Origin: Labedaea rhizosphaerae
Lineage (GTDB): Bacteria > Actinomycetota > Actinomycetes > Mycobacteriales > Pseudonocardiaceae
Direction: 5' to 3'
Assembly: GCF_004362825.1 (NCBI RefSeq)
Contig: NZ_SNXZ01000002.1
Location: 186,001-250,000 of the forward strand
DNA: 64,000 bases
In this document: positions 50,189-59,830 of the stretch, piece after piece
Layout: the number at the start of each line of letters is the position of its first letter
Numbering within the stretch: the stretch's first letter is position 1
The notes under the pieces: generated by a model
The model's input: only the letters and a program-made list of their open reading frames with translations
What the model was told of the DNA's origin: nothing
Databases searched by the model: none
Position numbers and translations under genes: made by a program

Positions 50189-53100
50189 ATGGTGAGCACG
50201 ACCGATCTGCCCGACCCAGTCACTCGGCGGGTCTTCGAAGAACAGGCCCGCGTGGACATCGACGGCCTCGTCGACGCGTTGCGCGCGCGGGTGGACGGCG
50301 AGGTCCGGTTCGACCCGGGCACGCGGGCCGCGTACTCGACCGATGCGTCCAACTTCCGTCAGGTGCCGCTGGGCGTCGTGGTCCCGCGGTCGCCGGACGC
50401 CGCGGTCGACGTCATGGCCGTGGCGCGGGAGTTCGGCGCGCCGGTGCTCTCCCGCGGTGGTGGCACCAGCCTCGCCGGGCAGTGCACCAACACCGCCGTG
50501 GTGATCGACTGGTCGAAGTACTGCGCCCAGCTGGAGGCCGTGGACGCCGAGCAACGCACGTGCGTGGTGCAGCCCGGCATCGTCCTCGACGAGTTGAACC
50601 GGCAGCTGGCGTCAACGGGCCTGCGGTTCGGGCCGGAACCCGCGACGCACATGAACTGCACGCTCGGCGGGATGATCGGCAACAACTCGTGCGGGGCCAC
50701 GGCGCAGCGCACCGGGAAGGTCGTCGACAACATCGCCGAGCTGGAGGTCGTCTGCTACGACGGCACCCGGTTCTGGTGCGGTCCGACCTCCGACGAGCAG
50801 TACGCGGCGATCGAGCGCCGTGGTGACGCACAGGCGATGGTGTACCGGCAGCTTCGCCGGCTGCGGGACCAGTACGCGGACGAGATCAAGGCCCGGTATC
50901 CGGACATCCCACGCCGGGTGTCCGGCTACAACCTGGACTCGTTGCTGCCCGAGCACGGGTTCGACGTCGCCGGGCTGCTGGTCGGCAGCGAGTCGACCCT
51001 GGTGACCGTGGTCCGGGCCAAGCTGAAGCTCGTCCCCGTCGTGAAGAAGCGCAGCCTCGTCGTGCTCGGCTACCCCAGCGTCGACAAGGCCGCCGACGCG
51101 GTGCCCGCCGTCGTGGCGCACGCCCCGATCGCGCTCGAGGGCCTGGACGGCAAGCTCATCCGCGACGAGCGGCTCAAGGGGCTCAACGCCCAGGCCCTGA
51201 ACGAACTGCCGCGCGGGCGCGCGTTCCTGATGGTGCAGTTCGGCGGCGAGACGACCGAGGAAGCCGACGCGCACGCCAACGACATGCTCGAGGCGCTGCA
51301 CGAATCGGAGCACGACCCCGATGTGGAGTTCCTCGACGACCCCGCCCACGAGCACGAGCTGTGGCAGGTCCGGGAGGCCGGACTCGGGGCCACGGCGCAC
51401 GTGCCGCACCGGCCGGACACGTTCGAGGGCTGGGAGGACTCGGCGGTGCCGCCCGAACGGCTCGGCGACTACCTGCGGCGGCTGCAGGAGCTCTACGAGG
51501 AGTTCGGCTACGCCAGCGAGACCGGACCGAGCCTGTACGGCCACTTCGGTCAGGGCTGCGTCCACACCCGGATCCCCTTCGACCTCTACAGCGCCGACGG
51601 CGTCGCCACCTACCGCCGATTCCTGGAACGCGCCGCGGACCTCGTCGTCGAGTTCGGCGGCTCGCTGTCCGGTGAGCACGGCGACGGGCAGACGCGCGGC
51701 GAACTGCTGCCCCGCATGTTCGGCCCCGAGATCACCCGGGCGTTCGGCCAGCTCAAGGCGATCTTCGACCCGGGCAACAGGATGAACCCCGGCAAGGTGG
51801 TGGCCCCGGCTCCCCTGGACGCGCACCTGCGCCTGGGTGCGGACTGGTCCCCCGCCGCGCCGCAGGACCTGCACTTCCGCTACCCGCACGACGGCGGGTC
51901 GTTCGCCGAAGCGGCGAACCGCTGCGTCGGTGTGGGGCGGTGCCGCCAGCACACGAACGACGGCCACCACGTGATGTGCCCGTCCTACCAGGTCACCGGC
52001 GAGGAGGAGCACTCCACGCGGGGCCGAGCCCGGCTGCTCTTCGAGATGTTGAACGGGCACGGCGACAGCCCCGTCACCGACGGCTGGCGATCCACGGCGG
52101 TGCACGACGCGCTCGACCTCTGCCTGGCCTGCAAGGGGTGCAAGTCCGATTGTCCGGCCAATGTGGACATGGCCACCTACAAGGCCGAGTTCCTGGCCCA
52201 CCACTACCGGGGCCGGCAGTGGCGCCGCCCCCGGGCGCACCTGTCGATGGGCTGGCTGCCCCTCGTCGCACGCTGGGTGCGCCGGCTGCGCCTGGTGCCG
52301 GTGGTCAACGCCGTCACGCACACCCCCGGCCTGTCCCGCCTCGCGGTGGCCGCGGCGGGCGTGGAGAACCGGGAAGTGCCGGTGTTCGCCGGGGAAAGCG
52401 CGCAGGAGTGGTTCAGCCGCCGCGCATCCGAGGCGACCGGCGGCCGCGGCACCGTCATGCTGTGGCCCGACACGTTCACCAACCACTTCCACCCGCACAT
52501 CGCGCAGGCGGCGATCGAGGTCGTCGAGGACGCGGGGTGGCAGGTGGTGCTGCCCGACCAACCCGTCTGCTGTGGACTGACTTGGATCTCCACCGGGCAA
52601 CTCACGACCGCGAAGAAGATCCTCCGGCGGACGGTGCGGGCCCTGGCCGACCACGTGCGTGCGGGCGGCCTGGTGCTCGTGCTCGAACCCAGCTGCGCCG
52701 CGGTGTTCCGCTCCGATGCCATCGAGCTCTTCCCCGAGGACCAGGACGTCCGGCGGCTGCGCCGTCAGACGGTCACCATGGCGGAGCTGCTCATGGAGCA
52801 CTCGCCCGGCTACCGGCCGCCGGTTCTCGACGGCGAGCAACGGGCGAAGGCGATCGCCCAGGTGCACTGCCACCAGCACGCCGTCCTGGGCTGGGATGCC
52901 GACCGCGAACTGCTGACCGAAGCCGGCGTCGACGTCGACCAGCTCGACTCCGGGTGTTGTGGTCTCGCCGGGAACTTCGGCTTCGAACCGGGGCACCTCG
53001 AAGTCAGCGAAGCCTGCGCGGAACGCGTGCTCCTGCCCGCGGTGCGCTCGGCCGACCCCACGACGGCGGTCCTCGCCGACGGCTTCAGCTGCCGCACCCA

Positions 53101-53320
53101 GATCCACCAGCTCGACAGCGGCGGACGGGAAGCGGTGCACCTCGCCGAGGTCCTGGCCGCCGCACTGCACCACACCAAAGCACCGACGCAGCACCCCGAA
53201 CGCGCATGGTCGCACCGACCGGAACGCCGCACTGGTGGTGCGAAGAACGCCCTTCGACGCGGCTGGCGCCGGATTCGCCGCCCGCTGCGCAACCGTGCCG
53301 CCAACTGGAGGTCCCGATGA
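50189..53320 (+). CDS. FAD-linked oxidase fused to a 4Fe-4S/CCG-domain (GlcD-GlcF-like, D-2-hydroxyacid dehydrogenase)
   Basis: A 1043-residue fusion of flavin and iron-sulfur modules. Residues about 20-500 are a FAD-binding-4/FAD-oxidase-C unit, with VLSRGGGTSLAGQCTN for FAD, GGMIGNNSCGA and LSGEHGDGQTRGELLP. The second half has CVGVGRCRQHTNDGHHVMCPSY, a 4Fe-4S cluster CLACKGCKSDCP and two CCG motifs (QPVCCGLTWI, SGCCGLAGNFGF). It resembles glycolate or D-lactate dehydrogenases that pass electrons to the respiratory chain. The ATG at 50189 (or GTG at 50192, better spaced) follows AAGGGAG. Its stop overlaps the TPP-enzyme start, making it the first gene of a five-gene operon. Confidence 0.88.
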   Translation: MVSTTDLPDPVTRRVFEEQARVDIDGLVDALRARVDGEVRFDPGTRAAYSTDASNFRQVPLGVVVPRSPDAAVDVMAVAREFGAPVLSRGGGTSLAGQCTNTAVVIDWSKYCAQLEAVDAEQRTCVVQPGIVLDELNRQLASTGLRFGPEPATHMNCTLGGMIGNNSCGATAQRTGKVVDNIAELEVVCYDGTRFWCGPTSDEQYAAIERRGDAQAMVYRQLRRLRDQYADEIKARYPDIPRRVSGYNLDSLLPEHGFDVAGLLVGSESTLVTVVRAKLKLVPVVKKRSLVVLGYPSVDKAADAVPAVVAHAPIALEGLDGKLIRDERLKGLNAQALNELPRGRAFLMVQFGGETTEEADAHANDMLEALHESEHDPDVEFLDDPAHEHELWQVREAGLGATAHVPHRPDTFEGWEDSAVPPERLGDYLRRLQELYEEFGYASETGPSLYGHFGQGCVHTRIPFDLYSADGVATYRRFLERAADLVVEFGGSLSGEHGDGQTRGELLPRMFGPEITRAFGQLKAIFDPGNRMNPGKVVAPAPLDAHLRLGADWSPAAPQDLHFRYPHDGGSFAEAANRCVGVGRCRQHTNDGHHVMCPSYQVTGEEEHSTRGRARLLFEMLNGHGDSPVTDGWRSTAVHDALDLCLACKGCKSDCPANVDMATYKAEFLAHHYRGRQWRRPRAHLSMGWLPLVARWVRRLRLVPVVNAVTHTPGLSRLAVAAAGVENREVPVFAGESAQEWFSRRASEATGGRGTVMLWPDTFTNHFHPHIAQAAIEVVEDAGWQVVLPDQPVCCGLTWISTGQLTTAKKILRRTVRALADHVRAGGLVLVLEPSCAAVFRSDAIELFPEDQDVRRLRRQTVTMAELLMEHSPGYRPPVLDGEQRAKAIAQVHCHQHAVLGWDADRELLTEAGVDVDQLDSGCCGLAGNFGFEPGHLEVSEACAERVLLPAVRSADPTTAVLADGFSCRTQIHQLDSGGREAVHLAEVLAAALHHTKAPTQHPERAWSHRPERRTGGAKNALRRGWRRIRRPLRNRAANWRSR

Positions 53321-55113
53321 CACAGACCGTCGCCGACTACGTCCTGGCCCGGCTGCGTGAGTGGGGTGTCGAACAGGTCTTCGCCTACCCGGGTGACGGC
53401 ATCAACGGCATCGTCACCGCGTTCGGCCGCGCGGACAACAAGCCGACGTTCATCCAAGCCCGCCACGAGGAAATGGCCGCCTTCAGCGCGGTCGGCTACG
53501 CCAAGTTCAGCGGCAAGGTCGGCGTGTGCATGGCCACCTCCGGCCCCGGCGCCATCCACCTGCTCAACGGCCTCTACGACGCCAAACTCGACCACGTCCC
53601 CGTCCTCGCCATCGTCGGGCAGACCGCACGCAGCGCCATGGGCGGCAGCTACCAGCAAGAAGTCGACCTCCAAGCCCTGTTCAAAGACGTCGCCAGCGAA
53701 TACCTCGTCGAGGTCAACGTCGCCGAACAACTCCCCAACGCCATCGACCGCGCCATCCGCACCGCCCTGGCCTCCCGCGCCCCCACAACCGTGATCATCC
53801 CCGCCGACCTGCAAGAAGAGAAATACACACCACCACAACACGCCTTCAAACACGTGCCGTCCAGCAACCCCCAAGCGGGCGGTCTGTACTCGCTGACCGT
53901 CGCCCCGGAAGCCGAACTCGACCGGGCGGCGGAGGTCCTCAACTCCGGGAGCAAGCTCGCGGTCCTCGTGGGCCAAGGGGCCCGGGGCGCCGCCGAGGAA
54001 GTCCGGCAGTTGGCCGAACTGACCGGTGCCGGCGTGGCGAAAGCGTTGCTGGGCAAGGATGTGCTGTCCGACGAACTCCCCTACGTCACCGGCTCCATCG
54101 GCCTGCTCGGCACCCGGCCGAGCTACGAACTGATGCGTGACTGCGACACCCTGCTCATCGTCGGCTCGAACTTCCCCTACAGCCAGTTCCTGCCCGAGCT
54201 GGACCAGGCCCGGGCCGTCCAGATCGACATCGACGGGCGCTTCATCGGCATGCGCTACCCCACCGAGGTCAACCTCGTGGGCGACGCCAAAGCCACTCTG
54301 CAAGCGCTGCTGCCGAAACTGAGGCGCAAGTCCGACCGGTCGTGGCGGGAGACCGTGGAGCGCGGCGTGGCCGACTGGTGGTCCACAATGGACAAAGAGG
54401 CGGCCGTGCCGGCGAACCCCGTCAACCCCATGCGCATCGTCAGCGAGTTGTCCGCGCGGATCCCCGATGACGCGATCGTGGCGTCGGACTCCGGTTCCGC
54501 GGCCAACTGGTACGCCCGCAACCTGCGCGTGCGCGGCGACATCCGCTGCTCGCTGTCCGGCACGCTGGCCACGATGGGACCGGCGGTGCCGTACGTCATC
54601 GGCGCGAAGTTCGCCCACCCCGGTCGTCCCGCGATCGCCCTGACCGGCGACGGCGCCATGCAGATGAACGGCATGGCCGAACTCATCACGATCGCCCGCT
54701 ACCACCGGAACTGGGAAGACCCGCGCTGCATCGTGTGCGTCCTGCACAACAACGACCTGAACCAGGTCACCTGGGAACTGCGGGCCATGGGCGGCGCACC
54801 GAAGTTCGAGCAATCCCAAGCGCTGCCCGACGTCGACTACGCCGGCTTCGCGCGATCGCTCGGCCTCGGCGCGATGACGGTCACCGATCCGGACGACCTG
54901 GCCGGCGCCTGGGAGACGGCGTTGAGCGCCGACGTGCCCACGGTCCTCGACGTCCACTGCGACCCGGAGGTCCCGCCGATCCCGCCGCACGCGACCTTCG
55001 AGCAGGTGAAGTCGGCCGCGCAGGCCGTGCTCAAGGGCGACCCGGACGCCCTGCACCTGATGGTTCAGGGGGCCAAGACCAAGCTCCAGGAATTCCTCCC
55101 GGGGAAGCACTGA
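53317..55113 (+). CDS. Thiamine-pyrophosphate-dependent enzyme, pyruvate oxidase/acetolactate synthase family
   Basis: A 598-residue TPP enzyme. The N-terminal domain contains FAYPGDGINGIVTAF, the catalytic Glu in ARHEEMAAFSAVGYAK and FSGKVGVCMATSGPGA. The C-terminal TPP-binding motif is LTGDGAMQMNGMAEL, with the paired NND in VLHNNDLNQ. It resembles PoxB and related 2-oxoacid oxidases/decarboxylases; the substrate is not resolved. The ATG overlaps the oxidase stop (ATGA), with GGAG 6 nt upstream. Downstream the MR-type gene begins 3 bp after the stop. Confidence 0.88.
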   Translation: MTQTVADYVLARLREWGVEQVFAYPGDGINGIVTAFGRADNKPTFIQARHEEMAAFSAVGYAKFSGKVGVCMATSGPGAIHLLNGLYDAKLDHVPVLAIVGQTARSAMGGSYQQEVDLQALFKDVASEYLVEVNVAEQLPNAIDRAIRTALASRAPTTVIIPADLQEEKYTPPQHAFKHVPSSNPQAGGLYSLTVAPEAELDRAAEVLNSGSKLAVLVGQGARGAAEEVRQLAELTGAGVAKALLGKDVLSDELPYVTGSIGLLGTRPSYELMRDCDTLLIVGSNFPYSQFLPELDQARAVQIDIDGRFIGMRYPTEVNLVGDAKATLQALLPKLRRKSDRSWRETVERGVADWWSTMDKEAAVPANPVNPMRIVSELSARIPDDAIVASDSGSAANWYARNLRVRGDIRCSLSGTLATMGPAVPYVIGAKFAHPGRPAIALTGDGAMQMNGMAELITIARYHRNWEDPRCIVCVLHNNDLNQVTWELRAMGGAPKFEQSQALPDVDYAGFARSLGLGAMTVTDPDDLAGAWETALSADVPTVLDVHCDPEVPPIPPHATFEQVKSAAQAVLKGDPDALHLMVQGAKTKLQEFLPGKH

Positions 55114-55116
55114 GCC

Positions 55117-56244
55117 ATGGCTCCGACCTCGGAACCACTCGTCGACCGGGTGACCGCGCGGGCGTACCGGATTCCGACCCGACGCCCCGAAGCCGACGGC
55201 ACGCTGTCCTGGGATGCGACGATCCTCGTGCTCGTCCGGGCCCAGGTAGGTCCGGTCACCGGAACCGGGTGGACCTACGCCGACACCGCGTGTGTGCCGT
55301 TGATCAACGACAAGCTCGCGGCCGCGGTGGAAGGCAAGCCAGGGCTCGACGTGCCGGCGCGGTGGTCGGACATGCAGCGAGCGATCCGCAACCTCGGCCG
55401 TGCCGGCGTGGTCTCCTGCGCGCTGTCCGCGGTCGACACCGCCCTGTGGGACGCCGCCGCGCGCCTGGTCGGGGTACCGGTGAGCAGGCTGCTCGGCAAG
55501 GTGCACGCCGACGTGGCGCTGTACGCCAGCGGCGGGTTCGTCTCCGAGACCACCGAAGAGCTGCGCGACTGGCTGATCCAGTGGGCGCACGAGCGCGACG
55601 TGCCCCGGGTGAAGATCAAGATCGGGCAGGACTGGGGCCACACCACCCGGCGCGACCTCGACCGGGTGGAACTGGCCCGGCAGACGGTCGGCGACGACGT
55701 CGAGCTCTACGTCGACGCCAACGGCGCGTACTCCGTCGGCCAAGCCCGGCGGATGGCCAACGAAGTGCGGGAGTTCGCCGTGTCGTGGTTCGAGGAACCG
55801 GTGTCCAGCGACGACCTCGCCGGGTTGGCCACCGTGCGCTCGGCCACCACCATGGACGTCGCGGCCGGCGAGTACGGGTACGACTTGGCCTACTTCGCCC
55901 GCATGGTCGACGCCGGCGCGGTGGACTGCCTGCAGATCGACGTCACGCGCTGCGGCGGCTACACCGAGTGGATGCGTGCCGCCGCGGTCGCGGCCGCGGC
56001 GAACCTCGACGTGTCGGCGCACTGCGCGCCGAACCTGTCCCTGCACGCCGCGACGGCCACGCAGAACTTCCGGCACATCGAGTGGTTCGCCGATCACGAC
56101 CGGATCGAGGCGGCGTTGTTCGCCGGTGTCCGCGATCCGTCGGGCGGCCGGGTCGGCCCCGACCTCACCGCCGCCGGGCACGGCCTCGTGTTCAAGGAAG
56201 CGGACGCCGAACCCTATGCCGTCGAACCCCGAGGAGGCTCGTGA
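55117..56244 (+). CDS. Enolase-superfamily (mandelate racemase/muconate lactonizing type) enzyme
   Basis: A 375-residue enolase-superfamily enzyme. The catalytic KxK is in RVKIKIGQDWG, metal ligands are Asp in LYVDANGAYS, Glu in WFEEPVSS and Glu in AAGEYGYD, and a C-terminal His is seen in NLDVSAHCAPNLSLH. It probably dehydrates or epimerises an aldonic acid or a cyclic acid. Its context with a glucose-dehydrogenase-like enzyme and a GH15 hydrolase suggests sugar-acid metabolism. The ATG is 3 bp after the TPP-gene stop. Its stop overlaps the next start (TGATG). Confidence 0.87.
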   Translation: MAPTSEPLVDRVTARAYRIPTRRPEADGTLSWDATILVLVRAQVGPVTGTGWTYADTACVPLINDKLAAAVEGKPGLDVPARWSDMQRAIRNLGRAGVVSCALSAVDTALWDAAARLVGVPVSRLLGKVHADVALYASGGFVSETTEELRDWLIQWAHERDVPRVKIKIGQDWGHTTRRDLDRVELARQTVGDDVELYVDANGAYSVGQARRMANEVREFAVSWFEEPVSSDDLAGLATVRSATTMDVAAGEYGYDLAYFARMVDAGAVDCLQIDVTRCGGYTEWMRAAAVAAAANLDVSAHCAPNLSLHAATATQNFRHIEWFADHDRIEAALFAGVRDPSGGRVGPDLTAAGHGLVFKEADAEPYAVEPRGGS

Positions 56245-57308
56245 TGCGGGCGTTGACCGTGGTACCCACCCATCCCGGCTCGGTCGCGGTGATCGACGTC
56301 CCCGATCCGGAACCGGCCGAGGGCCAGCTCCTCGTCGAAGGCCTGTTCATGGGCGTGTGCGGCACCGACCACGAAATCGCGGCCGGGGACTACGGCACCG
56401 CACCCCAGGGAGCCGACCGGCTGGTGCTCGGCCACGAGTCGCTCGGACGCGTCCGCAGCGCACCCGAAGGCAGCGGCTTCGCCGAAGGCGATCTGGTGGT
56501 GGGCGTGGTGCGCCGGCCGGATCCGGTCCCTTGTGGAGCGTGCGCCGCCGGGCACTTCGACATGTGCCGCAACGGCCGGTACACCGAACGCGGGATCAAG
56601 GAACGCCACGGCTACGGCAGTGAACTGTGGACGGTCGAGGCCGACTACGCCATCGCGGTGAACCCCGGGCTGGCCGACGTCGGCGTGCTGCTGGAACCAA
56701 CGAGCGTCGTGGCCAAAGCGTGGGAACAGGTCCGCCGGGTCGGTGAACGGTCGTGGTTCTCGCCGCAGCGCGCGCTGGTCACCGGGGCCGGGCCGATCGG
56801 GCTGCTGGCCGCCCTGATCGGCACCCAGCTGGGCCTGGAGGTCCACGTGCTGGACCGGGTCACCAGTGGGCCCAAACCCGAACTGGTCCAAGCGCTCGGC
56901 GCCACGTACCACGACGGTTCGGCCGTGGACGTGTTCAAGACCCTCACCCCTGATGTCGTCATCGAGGCCACCGGCGCCGGCCAATTGGTGTTCGAGGCGA
57001 TGGCCTACACCGCGTCGTACGGCATCGTGTGCCTCACGGGTGTGTCGTCCGCGGGGCACAAACTGCCGGTCGACGCCGGCGGGCTCAACCGGGAGTTGGT
57101 CCTCGAGAACGACGTGGTGCTCGGTTCGGTCAACGCCAACCTCGAGCACTACCGCAGCGCCGCCGTCGCGCTCGCCGCCGCCGACCGCGACTGGCTCGCC
57201 CGGTTGATCACCCGCCGGGTGCCGCTCGCGGACGCGGCCGAGGCCCTCACGACCACCGGCAGCAGCGACGACATCAAGACGGTCGTCCGGCTGTCCGAGT
57301 CCGATTAG
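56244..57308 (+). CDS. Zinc-dependent medium-chain dehydrogenase, glucose-1-dehydrogenase-like
   Basis: A 354-residue medium-chain alcohol dehydrogenase. The catalytic Zn site includes FMGVCGTDHEIAAG and LGHESLG, the structural Zn lobe is PCGACAAGHFDMC and the nucleotide motif is VTGAGPIGLLAAL. These match archaeal/bacterial glucose dehydrogenases (GDH_N and C domains). It would oxidise an aldose to the lactone with NAD(P)+, whose acid could then be dehydrated by the preceding enolase-superfamily enzyme. GAGGAG lies about 6 nt before the ATG at 56244. Confidence 0.9.
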   Translation: MRALTVVPTHPGSVAVIDVPDPEPAEGQLLVEGLFMGVCGTDHEIAAGDYGTAPQGADRLVLGHESLGRVRSAPEGSGFAEGDLVVGVVRRPDPVPCGACAAGHFDMCRNGRYTERGIKERHGYGSELWTVEADYAIAVNPGLADVGVLLEPTSVVAKAWEQVRRVGERSWFSPQRALVTGAGPIGLLAALIGTQLGLEVHVLDRVTSGPKPELVQALGATYHDGSAVDVFKTLTPDVVIEATGAGQLVFEAMAYTASYGIVCLTGVSSAGHKLPVDAGGLNRELVLENDVVLGSVNANLEHYRSAAVALAAADRDWLARLITRRVPLADAAEALTTTGSSDDIKTVVRLSESD

Positions 57309-57324
57309 GACAAGGGCGCGACCG

Positions 57325-59169
57325 ATGACCTCGCTGATCGAGGACTACGCACTGCTCGGCGATCTCCAGACCGCCGCGTTGCTCGGCCGGGACGGCAGCA
57401 TCGACTGGCTGTGCCTGCCCCGCTTCGACTCCCCGGCCTGCTTCGCCGCGCTGCTGCACGACGAGCGGGCCGGACGGTGGGCCCTGGCACCGACCGGCGC
57501 TGGACCGGCCACCCGTCGCGGCTACGAACCCGACACGTTGATCATGCGCAGCGAGTGGGCCACCGAGACCGGCACGGTCCGGGTGGTGGACTTCATGCCC
57601 CCGCGCGGGGAAGCGGCGGACGTGGTGCGCATCGTCGAAGGTGTCTCCGGCCGGACGTCGATGAGCATGCAGCTCGATCTGCGGTTCGACTACGGCCGCA
57701 TCGTGCCCTGGATGCGCACCGACGGCGACGATCTCGTGGCCGTGGCCGGCCCGGACGCGGTCTGGCTGCGAACGCCGGTCCAGCACGTTCTCGACCGCAC
57801 GAAGGGACCCGACGGCCAGGCCTGCGTCAGTGCCGAGTTCACGGTCGCGGCCGGCGAGCGGATCCCCTTCGTCCTGACCTACCGTGCGTCCCACGAGTCG
57901 CGCCCGAAGCCGGTTGACGCCGAGACGGCGCTCGAGGACACCCGCCGGTTCTGGCTGGACTGGATCAGCCGGTGCGACTACACCGGGGACTGGCGTGAGG
58001 AGGTCCGCCGGGCGCTGATCACCTTGAAGGCCCTGACCTACGCGCCGACGGGCGGGATCCTCGCGGCCGCGACGACGTCGCTGCCCGAGCAACTCGGCGG
58101 CAGCCGCAACTGGGACTACCGGTACTGCTGGCTGCGCGACGCGACCTTCACCCTGCAGGCGCTGGTGGGCACCGGCTACCACGACGAAGCGCTCGCCTGG
58201 CGGGAGTGGCTGGTCCGGGCCGTGGCCGGCGATCCCGGGGACCTGCAGATCATGTACACCGTCGACGGCGCGCGCCGGACCCCGGAGTGCACCGTCGACT
58301 GGCTCGACGGCTACCAGGGCTCGGCCCCGGTGCGGATCGGCAACGCCGCCGCCGAGCAGTTCCAGCTCGACGTGTGGGGCGAGGTCCTCACCGGACTGCA
58401 CCTCGTTCGCGAGAACCGGCTGCCCACCTCGCACGCGGCCTGGGACCTGCAACGCGGCCTGCTCGACTACCTGGAAGGCCATTGGCGCGAACCCGACGAC
58501 AGCCTCTGGGAGATCCGCGGCAACCAGCGGCACTTCGTGCACTCCAAGGTGCTGGCGTGGGCCGGGGTCGACCGTGCCGTGCGCGCGGCACGACACCCCG
58601 GTTTCCGCGACGTCGGCGAGCCGGTCGAGCGGTGGCAGGACCTGGCCGACCACATCCACCAGGACGTCTGCGCGCACGGCTACGACCCCGACCGCGACAC
58701 CTTCACCCAGTTCTACGGCTCCCGCGGCCTCGACGCCGCGCTCCTGCTCCTGCCCAGGGTCGGTTTCCTGCCGTGGACCGACCCACGGATCCGCGGCACC
58801 ATCTCCGCCGTCCGGCGCGACCTCGAACACGACGGCCTGCTGATGCGCTACGACCCCGGCGCCGACGCCTCCGAAGGTCGCACCATCGACGGCGTTCCCG
58901 GTACGGAGAACCCGTTCCTCGTCTGCAGCTTCTGGCTGGCCGACGCGCTGTACCAAACGGGAAAGCACAACGAGGCACGTGACCTGTTCGAACGCCTGCT
59001 CTCGCTGCGCAACGACGTCGGTCTCCTCAGCGAGCAGTACGACACGACGCACAAGCGTCAGACCGGCAACACGCCGCAAGCCTTCAGCATGGTGGGCATC
59101 GTCAACACCGCACGCCACCTCGGCGGCGCCGATCCCACCACATCCCAGCGAATGCGGCAAGGTTCGTGA
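57325..59169 (+). CDS. Glycoside hydrolase family 15 (glucoamylase/trehalase-like)
   Basis: A 614-residue GH15 enzyme of the bacterial glucoamylase/trehalase type. It begins with IEDYALLGDLQTAALLGRDGSIDWLCLPRFDS, the hallmark of the family's N-terminal domain. The (alpha/alpha)6 barrel carries GSRNWDYRYCWLRDATFTL and the catalytic Glu region LWEIRGNQRHFVHSKV. It lacks a signal peptide, so acts inside the cell, probably on trehalose or maltodextrin to release glucose for the preceding dehydrogenase. It starts 16 bp after the preceding stop and is the last gene of the operon. Confidence 0.92.
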   Translation: MTSLIEDYALLGDLQTAALLGRDGSIDWLCLPRFDSPACFAALLHDERAGRWALAPTGAGPATRRGYEPDTLIMRSEWATETGTVRVVDFMPPRGEAADVVRIVEGVSGRTSMSMQLDLRFDYGRIVPWMRTDGDDLVAVAGPDAVWLRTPVQHVLDRTKGPDGQACVSAEFTVAAGERIPFVLTYRASHESRPKPVDAETALEDTRRFWLDWISRCDYTGDWREEVRRALITLKALTYAPTGGILAAATTSLPEQLGGSRNWDYRYCWLRDATFTLQALVGTGYHDEALAWREWLVRAVAGDPGDLQIMYTVDGARRTPECTVDWLDGYQGSAPVRIGNAAAEQFQLDVWGEVLTGLHLVRENRLPTSHAAWDLQRGLLDYLEGHWREPDDSLWEIRGNQRHFVHSKVLAWAGVDRAVRAARHPGFRDVGEPVERWQDLADHIHQDVCAHGYDPDRDTFTQFYGSRGLDAALLLLPRVGFLPWTDPRIRGTISAVRRDLEHDGLLMRYDPGADASEGRTIDGVPGTENPFLVCSFWLADALYQTGKHNEARDLFERLLSLRNDVGLLSEQYDTTHKRQTGNTPQAFSMVGIVNTARHLGGADPTTSQRMRQGS

Positions 59170-59300
59170 ATCCCGCATTCCCGTCGATCGCGTAAATGGT
59201 CGTCCACGTTCGTCCATGAATGTCCAACCGAGCCGCCCAGCCCATTTGCGACTGGTTTCATTCGCGCACCTGATACCCCCTCCCGAGGAATGGGTGAACG

Positions 59301-59771
59301 ATGTCCTTGACCAGGATCGCTGCCGCGGTCGCGTTGACCACGGCGGTCACCGGCAGCTTGCTGACCGGCACCGCGCTGACCGGCACCGCGGCCGCCGCCG
59401 TCCCGGCGTCCACCGACACCACCACCACCGTCAGCCATTTCGACATCACCTATGGCGCCACCTATTTCCGCGGCGACGTGTCGTGGTTCAACCGCTCGGT
59501 CGGCGTCGACGGCACCTTGCGCGGGCTGAGCGGAACCGGGTGCCGCCGGGCCTACGGAACCACCCTCGACAACGTCTACTGGCCGCTCGACTACCGCAGC
59601 ACCAGCACCGTCTGCGATGCCGTGACGACCCAGCACATCCCGCTCGAGGCCGATGCCGTCGGCGGTGCCGCGTCCGTGAAGATCGACCTCACCGACGCGT
59701 CCGGGAAGATCCTCAAGTACGCGACCTGCACCCGCGCCGGCGGCTGCATCAACCACACGCCCACGACCTGA
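59301..59771 (+). CDS. Small secreted protein of unknown function
   Basis: A 156-residue exported protein. Residues 1-33 are a signal peptide (IAAAVALTTAVTGSLLTGTAL), cleaved around AAAVPA. The mature part has alternating strand-like segments (VSHFDITYGATYFRGDVSWFNRS) and four cysteines, probably two disulfides. No family is recognised. It lies 131 bp after the GH15 operon and 59 bp before the DUF4157 gene on the same strand, and may be part of that secreted system. Confidence 0.75.
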   Translation: MSLTRIAAAVALTTAVTGSLLTGTALTGTAAAAVPASTDTTTTVSHFDITYGATYFRGDVSWFNRSVGVDGTLRGLSGTGCRRAYGTTLDNVYWPLDYRSTSTVCDAVTTQHIPLEADAVGGAASVKIDLTDASGKILKYATCTRAGGCINHTPTT

Positions 59772-59830
59772 GGCCGACAACCGGTGCCAGGAGGCCGTAA
59801 CGAGAGCACGCACGGCGGACATCTACTGGT

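Noticed and set aside
50612-56181. Two long minus-strand open frames opposite the FAD/FeS oxidase and TPP genes
   Set aside because: No recognisable domains, while the plus-strand proteins carry full catalytic motifs and coupled starts.
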